Shown here piece after piece: positions 57,066 through 64,000 of a stretch of DNA of 64,000 bases (position 1 is the first letter of the stretch; the number at the start of each line of letters is the position of its first letter). Source of the DNA: Streptomyces sp. QL37 (GTDB lineage: Bacteria > Actinomycetota > Actinomycetes > Streptomycetales > Streptomycetaceae); assembly GCF_002941025.1 (NCBI RefSeq), contig NZ_PTJS01000001.1:7817678-7881677 (forward strand). Direction: 5' to 3'. The translations under genes and the position numbers were made by a program. Under the pieces are notes generated by a model, which saw only the letters and a list, made by a program, of their open reading frames with translations, ran no database searches and was not told where the DNA came from.

Positions 57066-58547
57066 GTGGTGACCAAGCACAGCCCGGTGGACCAGAACCC
57101 GACGGCCCCCGCGCCGGCGTCGAGCACCGGCACCCGAGCCGACCCCGGCGTGGTCCCGGAGTTCGCCGCCCCGCCCCCGGACCGCCGCCGGACCCGCTAC
57201 GCGGTGGCCGGCACCGGCCACCGGGCGGGCATGTACGTCACGGCACTGACCGGGGAGCACGCGGACGTCGGCGAGCTGGTGGCGTGGCTGGACCCGAATC
57301 CCGCGAGGATCGACTACTACGACGCGTACGTCGGGCAGGCGCTCGGCTCCGGGGCCCCCGCGGGCCTGCCGCGCTACCGGCCGGAGGACCTGGAGGCCAT
57401 GATCGCCGAGCAGGCCGTCGACTCCGTCGTCATCACGAGTGTCGACCGCACGCACGCCGAACTGGTGGACCGCGCCCTGCGGGCCGGGGCGGACGTGGTG
57501 GTGGAGAAGCCGCTCACGACGGACGCGGCCGGGTGCCGGCTGATCACCGAGGCGGTCGCCGACACCGGCCGGGACGTGGTGATGACCTTCAACTACCGCT
57601 ACGCACCGCGCAACTCATCGCTGCGCCGGCTGATCCGGAGCGGTGCGATCGGGCAGGTGACGGGCGTGCACTTCGAGTGGGCGCTCGACACGATGCACGG
57701 CGCGGACTACTTCCGGCGCTGGCACCGCGACAAGGCCAACTCCGGTGGCCTGCTCGTGCACAAGGCGAGCCATCACTTCGACCTCGTCAACTGGTGGCTG
57801 GACGACGTCCCCGTCCGTGTCTTCGCCTCCGGCGCACTGCGCTTCTACGGCGACAAGAACGCCGCCGAAAGAGGCATGGGCCCGCGTCCGGAACGCGGAA
57901 CAGGCGCGCGGGGGGACGCCTTCTCGCTCGATCTGCGCGACGACCCGCGTCTGGAGGCGCTGTACCTGCGCGCGGAGGAGCACGACGGGTACCTCCGCGA
58001 CCAGGACCCCTTCGCGCCCGGCATCACCATCGAGGACAACCTGTCCGTCCTGGTGGACTACGAAGGCGGAGCGACGCTCAGCTACTCGCTCAACGCGCAC
58101 AGCCCGTGGGAGGGCTACAGGGTCACCGTCAACGGCACGCAGGGCAGGGCGGAACTCCACGTGGTGGAACGCGGCTTCCTCCAGCTCGGCGCGGACGGCG
58201 GCATCGACCTCGATCCGTCCGCCGCGAACGCCGAACTCGCCGACGACGTCCGGCCGACGGGCCACAGGCTGGTCCTGCAGAAACACTGGAGCCGCGCCGA
58301 GGAGGTGCCCGTTCCCGAGGGCATCGGAGGCCACGGCGGCGGCGACGCGATCCTCCTCAAGGACGTCTTCCGGCGCGAGTTGCGCGTAGGGCCGGACCAC
58401 CTGAGCCGGTCCGCCGGGTACCTGGACGGGGTGCGTGCCGTCGCGGTCGGCGCGGCGGCGAACCAGTCACTCGTCACCGGGCTCCCGGTGCTGGTGGAGG
58501 ACCTCGGCCTGGGCGTTCGCCTCGCGGACGGCTCACCCACGGCCTGA
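57066..58547 (+). CDS. Gfo/Idh/MocA-family oxidoreductase, long form
   Basis: 493 residues from GTG 57066 (GGAGGGACAGGA upstream; GTG 57069 is equally possible). A Pro/Thr-rich tail of about 35 precedes the Rossmann motif YAVAGTGHRAGMYVTAL. VVEKPLTTD is the family signature. The substrate domain is larger than usual (HYASHHFDLVNWW-like KASHHFDLVNWWLDD, then a long insert about 260-330), as in GH109-like or secondary sugar-modifying members. It probably acts on a sugar. Its neighbour across the gap is the Lrp/AsnC gene. Confidence 0.85.
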   Translation: MVTKHSPVDQNPTAPAPASSTGTRADPGVVPEFAAPPPDRRRTRYAVAGTGHRAGMYVTALTGEHADVGELVAWLDPNPARIDYYDAYVGQALGSGAPAGLPRYRPEDLEAMIAEQAVDSVVITSVDRTHAELVDRALRAGADVVVEKPLTTDAAGCRLITEAVADTGRDVVMTFNYRYAPRNSSLRRLIRSGAIGQVTGVHFEWALDTMHGADYFRRWHRDKANSGGLLVHKASHHFDLVNWWLDDVPVRVFASGALRFYGDKNAAERGMGPRPERGTGARGDAFSLDLRDDPRLEALYLRAEEHDGYLRDQDPFAPGITIEDNLSVLVDYEGGATLSYSLNAHSPWEGYRVTVNGTQGRAELHVVERGFLQLGADGGIDLDPSAANAELADDVRPTGHRLVLQKHWSRAEEVPVPEGIGGHGGGDAILLKDVFRRELRVGPDHLSRSAGYLDGVRAVAVGAAANQSLVTGLPVLVEDLGLGVRLADGSPTA

Positions 58548-58554
58548 GGGCGTC

Positions 58555-58589
58555 GCCGGGCGGAACGGACGGAACCCGTTCCGCCCGGC
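58555..58589 (+). terminator. Terminator of the Gfo/Idh oxidoreductase gene
   Basis: Fourteen perfect pairs (58555-58568 with 58576-58589, arm GCCGGGCGGAACGG) around a seven-base loop lie 7 bases past the stop. Confidence 0.75.
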
Positions 58590-58614
58590 ACGCGGGTGGG
58601 CCATGACGGAGCGG

Positions 58615-58639
58615 CGGCCCGCTGTCCGGACGCGGGCCG
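58615..58639 (-). terminator. Hairpin after the SDR gene
   Basis: CGGCCCGC and GCGGGCCG pair around nine bases, about 30 bases past the stop of the leftward SDR gene. It probably serves that gene. Confidence 0.45.
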
Positions 58640-58669
58640 TCGGCCGTAGGCCTTCGCGGATGAGGGCTC

Positions 58670-59437
58670 TCAGACCGCGGACCAGCCGTTGTCGACGGGG
58701 AGGACCGCCCCGTTGATGTTGCTCGCCGCGTCCGACGCGAGGAAGAGGATCGCCGCGGCCTGCTCCTCCGCCCGGGCGGGCGACCCGACGTTGCCCATGT
58801 AGGGGGCGAGGGCGGCCGGCCCGTGGGCACCCCGGTCCGCGTCGACCCGGATGTTGGTGATGGTGCCGCCGGGCGCGATGGCGTTGGAGCGGATGCCCTT
58901 GTCGCGGTACATGACGGCCATGGACTTGGTCAGGCCCGCGATGCCGTGCTTGGACGCCGTGTACGCGGCACCCGCGGCGCTGCCCCTCAGGGAGGCCTCG
59001 GAGGCGGTGAAGACGACGGCGCCCTTCCCCGCGGCGAGCATGTGCGGCAGCACGGCTCGCGTGAGGCGGAACGGAGCCGTGAGGTTGATGCCGATGACGC
59101 GCTCCCACTCGTCGTCGCCCGTGTCGGCGGCCGCCGACATGCTGTCCATGATCCCGGCGTTGTTGACCAGGACGTCTATGCCGCCGAACTCCTCCGCCGC
59201 CGTCGCGGCCACGCGGTCGACGACTGCCTGGTCCCGCAGGTCCCCGACCACGGTCACCGCGGTCCCGCCGGCCTGCTCCGCCTCCTCCGCGACGGTTCGG
59301 GCGGCCGCCTCGTCGACGTCGGCGATCACGATGCGCGCCCCCTCCTTCGCGAAGAGCAGTGCGGTGGCCCGGCCGATGCCCGATCCGGCGCCGGTGACGA
59401 TGACGCTGCGGCCCGGGCCGCTGGTGGTGACGCTCAC
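58670..59437 (-). CDS. Short-chain dehydrogenase/reductase
   Basis: 255 residues, GTG start with GAGGAG 6 nt upstream. Classical SDR: TGAGSGIG cofactor loop, NNAGIMDS, and the catalytic YTASK (YxxxK) with a serine before it. The C-terminal ASNINGAVLPVDNGWSAV is typical. Asp after the second strand (IADVDEA) suggests NAD. The TetR gene diverges across a gap with tandem palindromes, so it probably regulates this enzyme in response to its substrate. Confidence 0.9.
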   Translation of the reverse strand: MSVTTSGPGRSVIVTGAGSGIGRATALLFAKEGARIVIADVDEAAARTVAEEAEQAGGTAVTVVGDLRDQAVVDRVAATAAEEFGGIDVLVNNAGIMDSMSAAADTGDDEWERVIGINLTAPFRLTRAVLPHMLAAGKGAVVFTASEASLRGSAAGAAYTASKHGIAGLTKSMAVMYRDKGIRSNAIAPGGTITNIRVDADRGAHGPAALAPYMGNVGSPARAEEQAAAILFLASDAASNINGAVLPVDNGWSAV

Positions 59438-59482
59438 GTGATGCTCCTCGTGCTCGGTGACAGGGGAGGAACGTTACCTTTA

Positions 59483-59515
59483 TGGCGGGCAGTGCCAAAA
59501 TGGCGAGTGGTGCCA
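59483..59515. promoter_or_regulatory. Two tandem TGGC-N7-GCCA operators between SDR and TetR genes
   Basis: Copy one is at 59483-59497 and copy two at 59501-59515, both TGGC-N7-GCCA and 18 bp apart start to start (about two turns, same helix face). They lie in the divergent promoter gap, a normal arrangement for a TetR dimer pair. Confidence 0.7.
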
Positions 59516-59566
59516 GAAAAGATATCGCTACGATGGCCGCAGCCGGAAGGAAGGTGGCCGAAAACC

Positions 59567-60244
59567 GTGGAAACCTCACACGCCGGAGGGGTGCACGACC
59601 CCGCCGCGGACACCGCCGGAACCGGAGCCGGTGGCGGAGCCCGCCTCGGACGCCCACCGCTGACCGAGCGCCGGAAGGCCGCGACCCGGCTGGAGATCGC
59701 CCGCGAAGCCGTACGCCTCTTCGCCGACCGGGGTGTGGCCGCGACCACCGCCGAGGAGATCGCCGCCGCCACCGGGATCTCGCAGCGGACCCTGTGGCGC
59801 TACACCTCGTCCAAGGAACTGTGCGTCCGTCCCCTGCTGACCTACGCGCTGGACTTCGTCATCGCGCTCATGCGTTCGTGGCCGCGCGACCGGCCACTGG
59901 TGGAGGCCGTCGTGGGGACCTCGTCCCCGCGTCAGGACGCGTCGGCGGACACCGACGCGGACGCACTCCGTGACCTGGTCCTGCTCACCCGGACCGAGCC
60001 CGGGCTCCGTGCCGTGTGGCTCCAGGTCCACCACGACGCGGAGCCGGCCTTCGCCGCGGTCATCGCCGAGCGGACGGGCCGCCGGCCGGACGACCTCGAA
60101 CCCCGGGTCCAGGCCACGCTGCTCAACGGCGCGCTCCGGATCGCGGTCGAGCAGTGGGCGTGGAGCGCGGACCCGCAGCCGGCTTCGCTGTCCCGCACCA
60201 TCCACCGCGCGCTGGGCATCGCTCGGTCGGGTCTGTCCCACTGA
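59567..60244 (+). CDS. TetR-family regulator divergent from the SDR gene
   Basis: 225 residues from GTG 59567; the ribosome site is poor (GGAAGG is some distance up), so the start is provisional. The helix-turn-helix is in about residues 35-80 (AREAVRLFADRGVAATTAEE, then IAAATGISQRTLWRYT). The C-terminal ligand domain continues to LGIARSGLSH. Twin operators lie in the gap to the SDR gene, which it likely represses together with itself. Confidence 0.85.
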   Translation: METSHAGGVHDPAADTAGTGAGGGARLGRPPLTERRKAATRLEIAREAVRLFADRGVAATTAEEIAAATGISQRTLWRYTSSKELCVRPLLTYALDFVIALMRSWPRDRPLVEAVVGTSSPRQDASADTDADALRDLVLLTRTEPGLRAVWLQVHHDAEPAFAAVIAERTGRRPDDLEPRVQATLLNGALRIAVEQWAWSADPQPASLSRTIHRALGIARSGLSH

Positions 60245-60298
60245 GCGCGCGGGGGCCGAGGCTCGTGTCCGCTCGCGCGGCCCGTCGTTGACCAGGGC

Positions 60299-60784
60299 AT
60301 GAACCTGCGGCCCATCTCCCTCGCGCTCGTCGCCCTGCTGAGCACGGCCGGGTGCGTCTCCGTCGAGGCCGAAGCGGAAAGGCCCGCGCCCTCCGCTTCC
60401 GTACGCTCCGGAAACGTCCCCGCCGCGCAGGCGTCCACGCCGCCCGCCGCGCCCCCGGCCGTCCACGACGCCCTGGGGAAGGCCGAGGAGGGGACGGATC
60501 GCGCGAGCGGCAAGAAGCGGAAGAAGAAGGACGGGGCGCGTGTGCCGGACCGGCGCGCGGACGCGGTCGGGCCCCCGGCGGGCGTCGCGCCACCGGCAGG
60601 CCAGGAGGCGCGGAACCGGCCGCGACGCGTGGCTCCGGCCCGCCCCGGGCCGCCGCGTCGCGCGGGTGTGCCCCGCCGGGCCCAGCCCCGGCAGACGTAT
60701 GACATGCGCACCGTCTGCGCGACGGGGCGGGGGGTGGCGTCCGCCGACATCGTCGACCTGTGCCGCACCACGTACGGCCGCTGA
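60299..60784 (+). CDS. Small Streptomyces lipoprotein with conserved Cys-containing C-terminus
   Basis: 161 residues. Lipobox LSTAGC places the lipidated cysteine at about 19. A long low-complexity Pro/Arg/Ala/Lys region follows (with KKRKKKD). A short compact C-terminus TYDMRTVCATGRGVASADIV then DLCRTTYGR has two cysteines that could pair; it looks like the only folded part. The function is unknown. The stop lies inside the first copy of a 24-bp tandem duplication. Confidence 0.65.
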   Translation: MNLRPISLALVALLSTAGCVSVEAEAERPAPSASVRSGNVPAAQASTPPAAPPAVHDALGKAEEGTDRASGKKRKKKDGARVPDRRADAVGPPAGVAPPAGQEARNRPRRVAPARPGPPRRAGVPRRAQPRQTYDMRTVCATGRGVASADIVDLCRTTYGR

Positions 60785-60817
60785 CCGCACGTCACGTACG
60801 GCCGCTGACCGCACGTC
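60770..60817 (+). repeat. 24-bp perfect tandem duplication over the lipoprotein stop
   Basis: The 24 bases 60770-60793, starting ACGTACGGCCGCTGACC, are repeated exactly at 60794-60817. The first copy includes the last codons and TGA of the lipoprotein. Confidence 0.85.
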
Positions 60818-61110
60818 GGACGGGGCCCGCGCTCGGGCACCCCACGTCTCCCACGGCTTCGCCCTCGTCCTCGCCGAGGGCGCTGCCCGGCACGGCGGGT
60901 CGGCGAGGGGGAGGTGGAAGCGGTGTAGTCGGCGGGTCTCGTCGATGCGGTCTTCCGGTTGTCGAAGTCGTCGAACGCATCGTCACCGAGCACCGCCTTC
61001 CCCGGTGCCGCACCGGTAGAGGCGACGGGGCCTTCCCTCGGACCCGAGGCCCGTCCGGTCCTGGTATCGGACGGACCGGGCATCGGACGGACCAGGCGAG
61101 CGGCTCCAGA
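60818..61110. other. Gap with no recognisable gene, containing a second short duplication
   Basis: About 290 bases after the 24-bp duplication. Open frames here lack recognisable motifs. A 16-bp direct repeat beginning ATCGGACGGACC occurs in tandem at 61066-61081 and 61082-61097, differing at one base. I see no transposon ends or RNA gene. Confidence 0.5.
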
Positions 61111-61157
61111 GGGAAGGGTACTGAATGCAGGTTAACGAGGAACTCAGTACCCTTCCC
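61111..61157 (-). terminator. Hairpin terminator overlapping the end of the TetR gene
   Basis: Fourteen perfect pairs (61111-61124 with 61144-61157, arm GGGAAGGGTACTGA) around a 19-base loop. On the minus strand the inner edge of one arm is the stop codon of the TetR gene, so the terminator stem includes its last codons. Confidence 0.7.
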
Positions 61158-61881
61158 TGGTTTCCTCCGCCCGCTGAATTCCCTCCAGCCGCTGGATGAT
61201 CTGCCACCGCGGGGTGTTGCTCTTGGTGATCAGTACGAGCGTCTCGCCGGTGTCGCTCCACGTGCGGTGGACGAGGTCGAGGGCCTGGTCCACGGCTGCC
61301 GCCGCGTCGCCCCGGGCCCCGGAGCGCAGCCAGGCGCGCAGTCCGAAGTTGTGCGCGGCGACGACGCTCGCGGCGATCGTGTACGCCCGCACGTCACCGT
61401 CGGGCAGGAGCGCGAACCGTCGTTTGAGATAGGCCGCGAGGGCTCGCTCGTAACGCCGGACCACGGACGTCTCGTGGGTCTTGAGCGCTGCCACCTTGCG
61501 TGTCAGGGCGTACCGCTTCACCGAGAACTCGCTGTTCTCCGCGTACATCCGCATGACGAGCCGGGCGGCGCCGCAGGCGCGGCCGACCGGGTCGGGCTCC
61601 TCGTCGCCTTCCTCCAGGTAGCGGACCATGTCGGCCAGGGCTCGTTCGTGGTCCGGGAAGACGACCTCCTCCTTCGTGGGGAAGTACCTGAAGAAGGATC
61701 GCCTCCCCACGCCGGCGCGGCGCACGATGTCATCGATGGTCGTGCTGTCGTAGCCGTGTTCGGTGAAGAGTTCGAAAGCGGCCGACACGAGGAGCTCCCT
61801 GATGGGCGCTTTCTCCTGGTCGTCCGCGGACGTGGGTGTGCTCGCCCCGCCCTGCCCTGAACCGTCGCGCTGCTCGTTCAT
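61144..61881 (-). CDS. TetR-family regulator of the acyl-CoA dehydrogenase pair
   Basis: 245 residues from ATG 61881; the open frame beyond it is a shadow of the acyl-CoA dehydrogenase gene. The helix-turn-helix runs from about 25 to 75 (LLVSAAFELFTEHGYDSTTI, then VRRAGVGRRSFFRYFPTKEE). A helical effector domain with a Tyr/Arg-rich middle follows. It is divergent from the acyl-CoA dehydrogenase/hydroxyacyl-CoA dehydrogenase operon, so an acyl-CoA or fatty acid effector is likely (inference). Confidence 0.86.
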   Translation of the reverse strand: MNEQRDGSGQGGASTPTSADDQEKAPIRELLVSAAFELFTEHGYDSTTIDDIVRRAGVGRRSFFRYFPTKEEVVFPDHERALADMVRYLEEGDEEPDPVGRACGAARLVMRMYAENSEFSVKRYALTRKVAALKTHETSVVRRYERALAAYLKRRFALLPDGDVRAYTIAASVVAAHNFGLRAWLRSGARGDAAAAVDQALDLVHRTWSDTGETLVLITKSNTPRWQIIQRLEGIQRAEETREGY

Positions 61882-61910
61882 GGTCACGAAACTACAGTCT
61901 CCCACCTCGT

Positions 61911-61949
61911 GTGGCACTCGATATGCATAATGAGGGTACTTAGTGCCAC
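61911..61949. promoter_or_regulatory. GTGGCACT-N23-AGTGCCAC inverted repeat in a divergent promoter
   Basis: Eight-base arms at 61911-61918 and 61942-61949 flank the AT-rich centre, which contains CATAAT (61926-61931), a good -10 for the rightward operon. The arrangement fits a TetR operator. Confidence 0.6.
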
Positions 61950-61963
61950 GCATGGGAGATGTC

Positions 61964-63133
61964 ATGTCAGATTTCGACCTGTACCGTCCGGCCGAGGAGC
62001 ACGAGATGCTCCGTGAGACGATCCGTTCGCTCGCCGAGGCGAAGATCGCCCCGTACGCGGCGGCGGTGGACGAGGAGGCGCGCTTCCCGCAGGAGGCGCT
62101 GGACGCTCTGGTCGCCTCGGATCTGCACGCGGTCCATGTTCCGGAGGAGTACGGCGGCGCGGGCGCGGACGCGCTGGCCACGGTGATCGTGATCGAGGAG
62201 GTGGCCCGGGTCTGCGGGTCGTCCTCGCTGATCCCGGCGGTGAACAAGCTGGGTTCGCTCCCGGTGATCCTGTCCGGTTCGGAGGCGCTGAAGAAGAAGT
62301 ATCTGGGTCCGCTGGCCAAGGGTGAGGCGATGTTCTCGTACGCCCTGTCCGAGCCGGACGCCGGCTCGGACGCGGCGGGCATGAAGACCAAGGCGGTGCG
62401 TGACGGCGACTTCTGGGTCCTGAACGGCGTGAAGCGCTGGATCACCAACGCGGGTGAGTCCGAGTACTACACGGTCATGGCGGTCACCGACCCGACGAAG
62501 CGCTCGAAGGGCATCTCGGCGTTCGTCGTGGAGAAGTCCGACCCGGGTGTCTCCTTCGGCGCCCCGGAGAAGAAGCTCGGCATCAAGGGCTCCCCGACCC
62601 GCGAGGTCTACCTCGACAACGTCCGTATCCCCGCCGACCGCATGATCGGCGAGGAGGGCACCGGTTTCGCCACCGCGATGAAGACGCTGGACCACACCCG
62701 CATCACGATCGCGGCGCAGGCGCTCGGCATCGCCCAGGGTGCCCTGGACTACGCCAAGGGCTACGTCCAGGAGCGCAAGCAGTTCGGCAAGCCGATCGGT
62801 GACTTCCAGGGCGTGCAGTTCATGCTCGCCGACATGGCCATGAAGCTGGAGGCGGCCCGCCAGCTCACCTACTCGGCCGCCGCCAAGTCCGAGCGCCTCG
62901 ACGGTGACCTCACCTTCTTCGGCGCCGCGGCCAAGTGCTTCGCCTCCGACGTCGCGATGGAGGTCACCACCGACGCCGTCCAGCTGCTGGGCGGCTACGG
63001 CTACACGCGTGACTACCCGGTGGAGCGCATGATGCGCGACGCGAAGATCACGCAGATCTACGAGGGCACGAACCAGGTCCAGCGCATCGTCATGGCCCGC
63101 AACCTGCCCGGCACCCACGGGAGTGCTCGATGA
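61964..63133 (+). CDS. Acyl-CoA dehydrogenase
   Basis: 389 residues from ATG 61964 (GGGAG 6 nt upstream). FSYALSEPDAGSDAAGMKT, WITNAGESEYYTVM, DHTRITIAAQALGIAQGALD and YEGTNQVQRIVMAR are the family signatures; the last includes the Glu used as base in many members. FAD-dependent oxidation of an acyl-CoA to 2-enoyl-CoA in beta-oxidation or branched-chain amino acid catabolism. ATGA overlap couples it to the next gene. Codon choice is strongly biased (many GCG/GAG), suggesting good expression. Confidence 0.93.
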   Translation: MSDFDLYRPAEEHEMLRETIRSLAEAKIAPYAAAVDEEARFPQEALDALVASDLHAVHVPEEYGGAGADALATVIVIEEVARVCGSSSLIPAVNKLGSLPVILSGSEALKKKYLGPLAKGEAMFSYALSEPDAGSDAAGMKTKAVRDGDFWVLNGVKRWITNAGESEYYTVMAVTDPTKRSKGISAFVVEKSDPGVSFGAPEKKLGIKGSPTREVYLDNVRIPADRMIGEEGTGFATAMKTLDHTRITIAAQALGIAQGALDYAKGYVQERKQFGKPIGDFQGVQFMLADMAMKLEAARQLTYSAAAKSERLDGDLTFFGAAAKCFASDVAMEVTTDAVQLLGGYGYTRDYPVERMMRDAKITQIYEGTNQVQRIVMARNLPGTHGSAR

Positions 63134-64000
63134 CTGCGACCGACTCGTCCATACGCAGGGTCGGCGTCGTGGGCTGCGGACTGATGGGCTCCGGAATCGC
63201 GGAGGTATGCGCACGGAGCGGCTTGGAAACGCTTGTCCACGAGGTGGATGCCGAGGCGCTGGATCGTGGCCGGACCAGGACCACCCGGTCCCTCGCCCGA
63301 GCTTTCGACCGGGGCAAGCTGACGGCGGAGGAGCACGAGGCCGCAGTGAACGCACTCACGTTCACGACCGACCTGGACGACTTCGCCGATCGGGACCTGG
63401 TGATCGAGGCCGTTCCCGAGGACGAGGCACTCAAGGTGCACGTCTTCGCCACCTTGGACCGGGTCGTTCTCCGGCCGGACGCGCTGTTCGCTTCCAACAC
63501 CTCGTCCATACCCGTCATGAGACTCGGCGCGGCCACTTCCCGCCCGGGCCAGGTGATGGGACTGCACTTCTTCAATCCCGTGCCGGTGCTCGACCTCGTC
63601 GAGCTCGTACCGTCCCTGGTCACCACCGACACGGCGTGGGAGAGAACGCATCACTTCGTCACGAAGGTGCTGGGGCGACATGCCATCGTCTCCCAGGACC
63701 GAGCGGGATTCGTGGTCAACTCCCTGCTGATCCCCTATCTGCTCGCAGCCATCCGTATGTTCGAGTCCGGATTCGCCCTCGCCCAGGACATCGACGAGGG
63801 CATGGTTCGAGGCTGTGCGCACCCGATGGGCCCGCTGGCACTGGCCGACCACATAGGCCTGGACACCACGCTGGCCGTCGCGGAGTGTCTGTACGGCGAG
63901 TTCAAGGAGCCTCTCTACGCGCCGCCACCGCTGCTGTCCCGGATGGTCGAGGCCGGTCAGCTCGGCCGCAAGGCCGGGAAGGGCTTCTACGCCTACCCTG
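63130..64000 (+). CDS. 3-hydroxyacyl-CoA (3-hydroxybutyryl-CoA) dehydrogenase, 3' end beyond window
   Basis: About 290 residues seen, no stop before the window ends, but GRKAGKGFYAYP is the usual C-terminal motif, so only a few residues are missing. The N-terminal Rossmann motif is RRVGVVGCGLMGSGIAEVCA; the catalytic region includes SNTSSIPV and GLHFFNPVPVLDLVELV, with His in the latter; QDRAGFVVNSLLIPYL and PMGPLALADHIGLD follow. It would oxidise the 3-hydroxyacyl-CoA formed after the preceding enzyme and a hydratase encoded elsewhere. Overlaps the acyl-CoA dehydrogenase stop. Confidence 0.9.
   Translation, partial: MTATDSSIRRVGVVGCGLMGSGIAEVCARSGLETLVHEVDAEALDRGRTRTTRSLARAFDRGKLTAEEHEAAVNALTFTTDLDDFADRDLVIEAVPEDEALKVHVFATLDRVVLRPDALFASNTSSIPVMRLGAATSRPGQVMGLHFFNPVPVLDLVELVPSLVTTDTAWERTHHFVTKVLGRHAIVSQDRAGFVVNSLLIPYLLAAIRMFESGFALAQDIDEGMVRGCAHPMGPLALADHIGLDTTLAVAECLYGEFKEPLYAPPPLLSRMVEAGQLGRKAGKGFYAYP

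Noticed and set aside
60792..61013. 73-codon leftward open frame in the gap after the lipoprotein
   Set aside because: No ribosome site, codon bias or motif; covers the tandem duplications and looks like chance.

Overview
The window is high-G+C actinobacterial DNA, almost certainly Streptomyces. Coding is dense, starts are often GTG, and there are many 1-4 bp ATGA/GTGA overlaps. The families present (ROK regulators beside sugar transporters, PAS/GAF/SpoIIE phosphatase, GH74-CBM2 xyloglucanase, class F sortase, NHLP bacteriocin exporters) are typical of that genus. The mix of catabolic islands, secreted glycosidases and many local regulators looks like accessory chromosome rather than a housekeeping core. 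No tRNA, rRNA, CRISPR array, intact transposase or phage gene was seen.

Layout. 1-8.9 kb is a sugar-catabolic locus. A leftward operon (MDR dehydrogenase, TIM-barrel isomerase, MGH1-like glycosidase cut by the window edge) diverges from a rightward one (binding lipoprotein, two permeases, ROK regulator, Gfo/Idh oxidoreductase). 9.1-12.3 kb has a secreted serine hydrolase and a PAS-GAF-PP2C phosphatase. 12.4-16.9 kb is a 3-oxoadipate (pcaIJF-like) module facing a double-length IclR regulator across a perfect 10+10 bp inverted repeat. 17.0-21.3 kb has a TetX-like flavoprotein, its TetR neighbour with twin operators, and a transketolase. 21.4-27.6 kb is a compact bacteriocin export cassette: two NHLP-type ABC proteins, an HlyD-like protein and a cysteine-free double-glycine precursor with a glycine-zipper core. 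No maturation enzyme is seen in or beside it.

28-44 kb is a polysaccharide and sulfate-ester region. It holds a xyloglucanase behind a CebR-type operator, a flavin hydroxylase, a discoidin/beta-helix secreted protein behind a related palindrome, and a five-gene leftward run (ABC permease, ATPase, binding lipoprotein, sulfatase, GH43) with a ROK regulator. A formylglycine-generating enzyme lies just upstream and could activate the sulfatase. 44.3-50.9 kb has a repeat surface protein with a class F sortase, a decayed oxidoreductase pseudogene and a 1516-residue HEAT-repeat protein. 50.9-64 kb has a stand-alone LigD-type phosphoesterase, a DUF4232 protein, a GH16 glucanase, an aldo/keto reductase, a Ser/Thr kinase, a HAD phosphatase, an Lrp/AsnC regulator, a Gfo/Idh oxidoreductase, an SDR/TetR pair, a lipoprotein, and a TetR regulator divergent from an acyl-CoA dehydrogenase and 3-hydroxyacyl-CoA dehydrogenase pair (the last cut by the window end).

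Functions are read from motifs and family knowledge only; no database search was possible. Start codons were chosen by ribosome-binding site, overlap with the neighbour and domain boundaries, so some are provisional.
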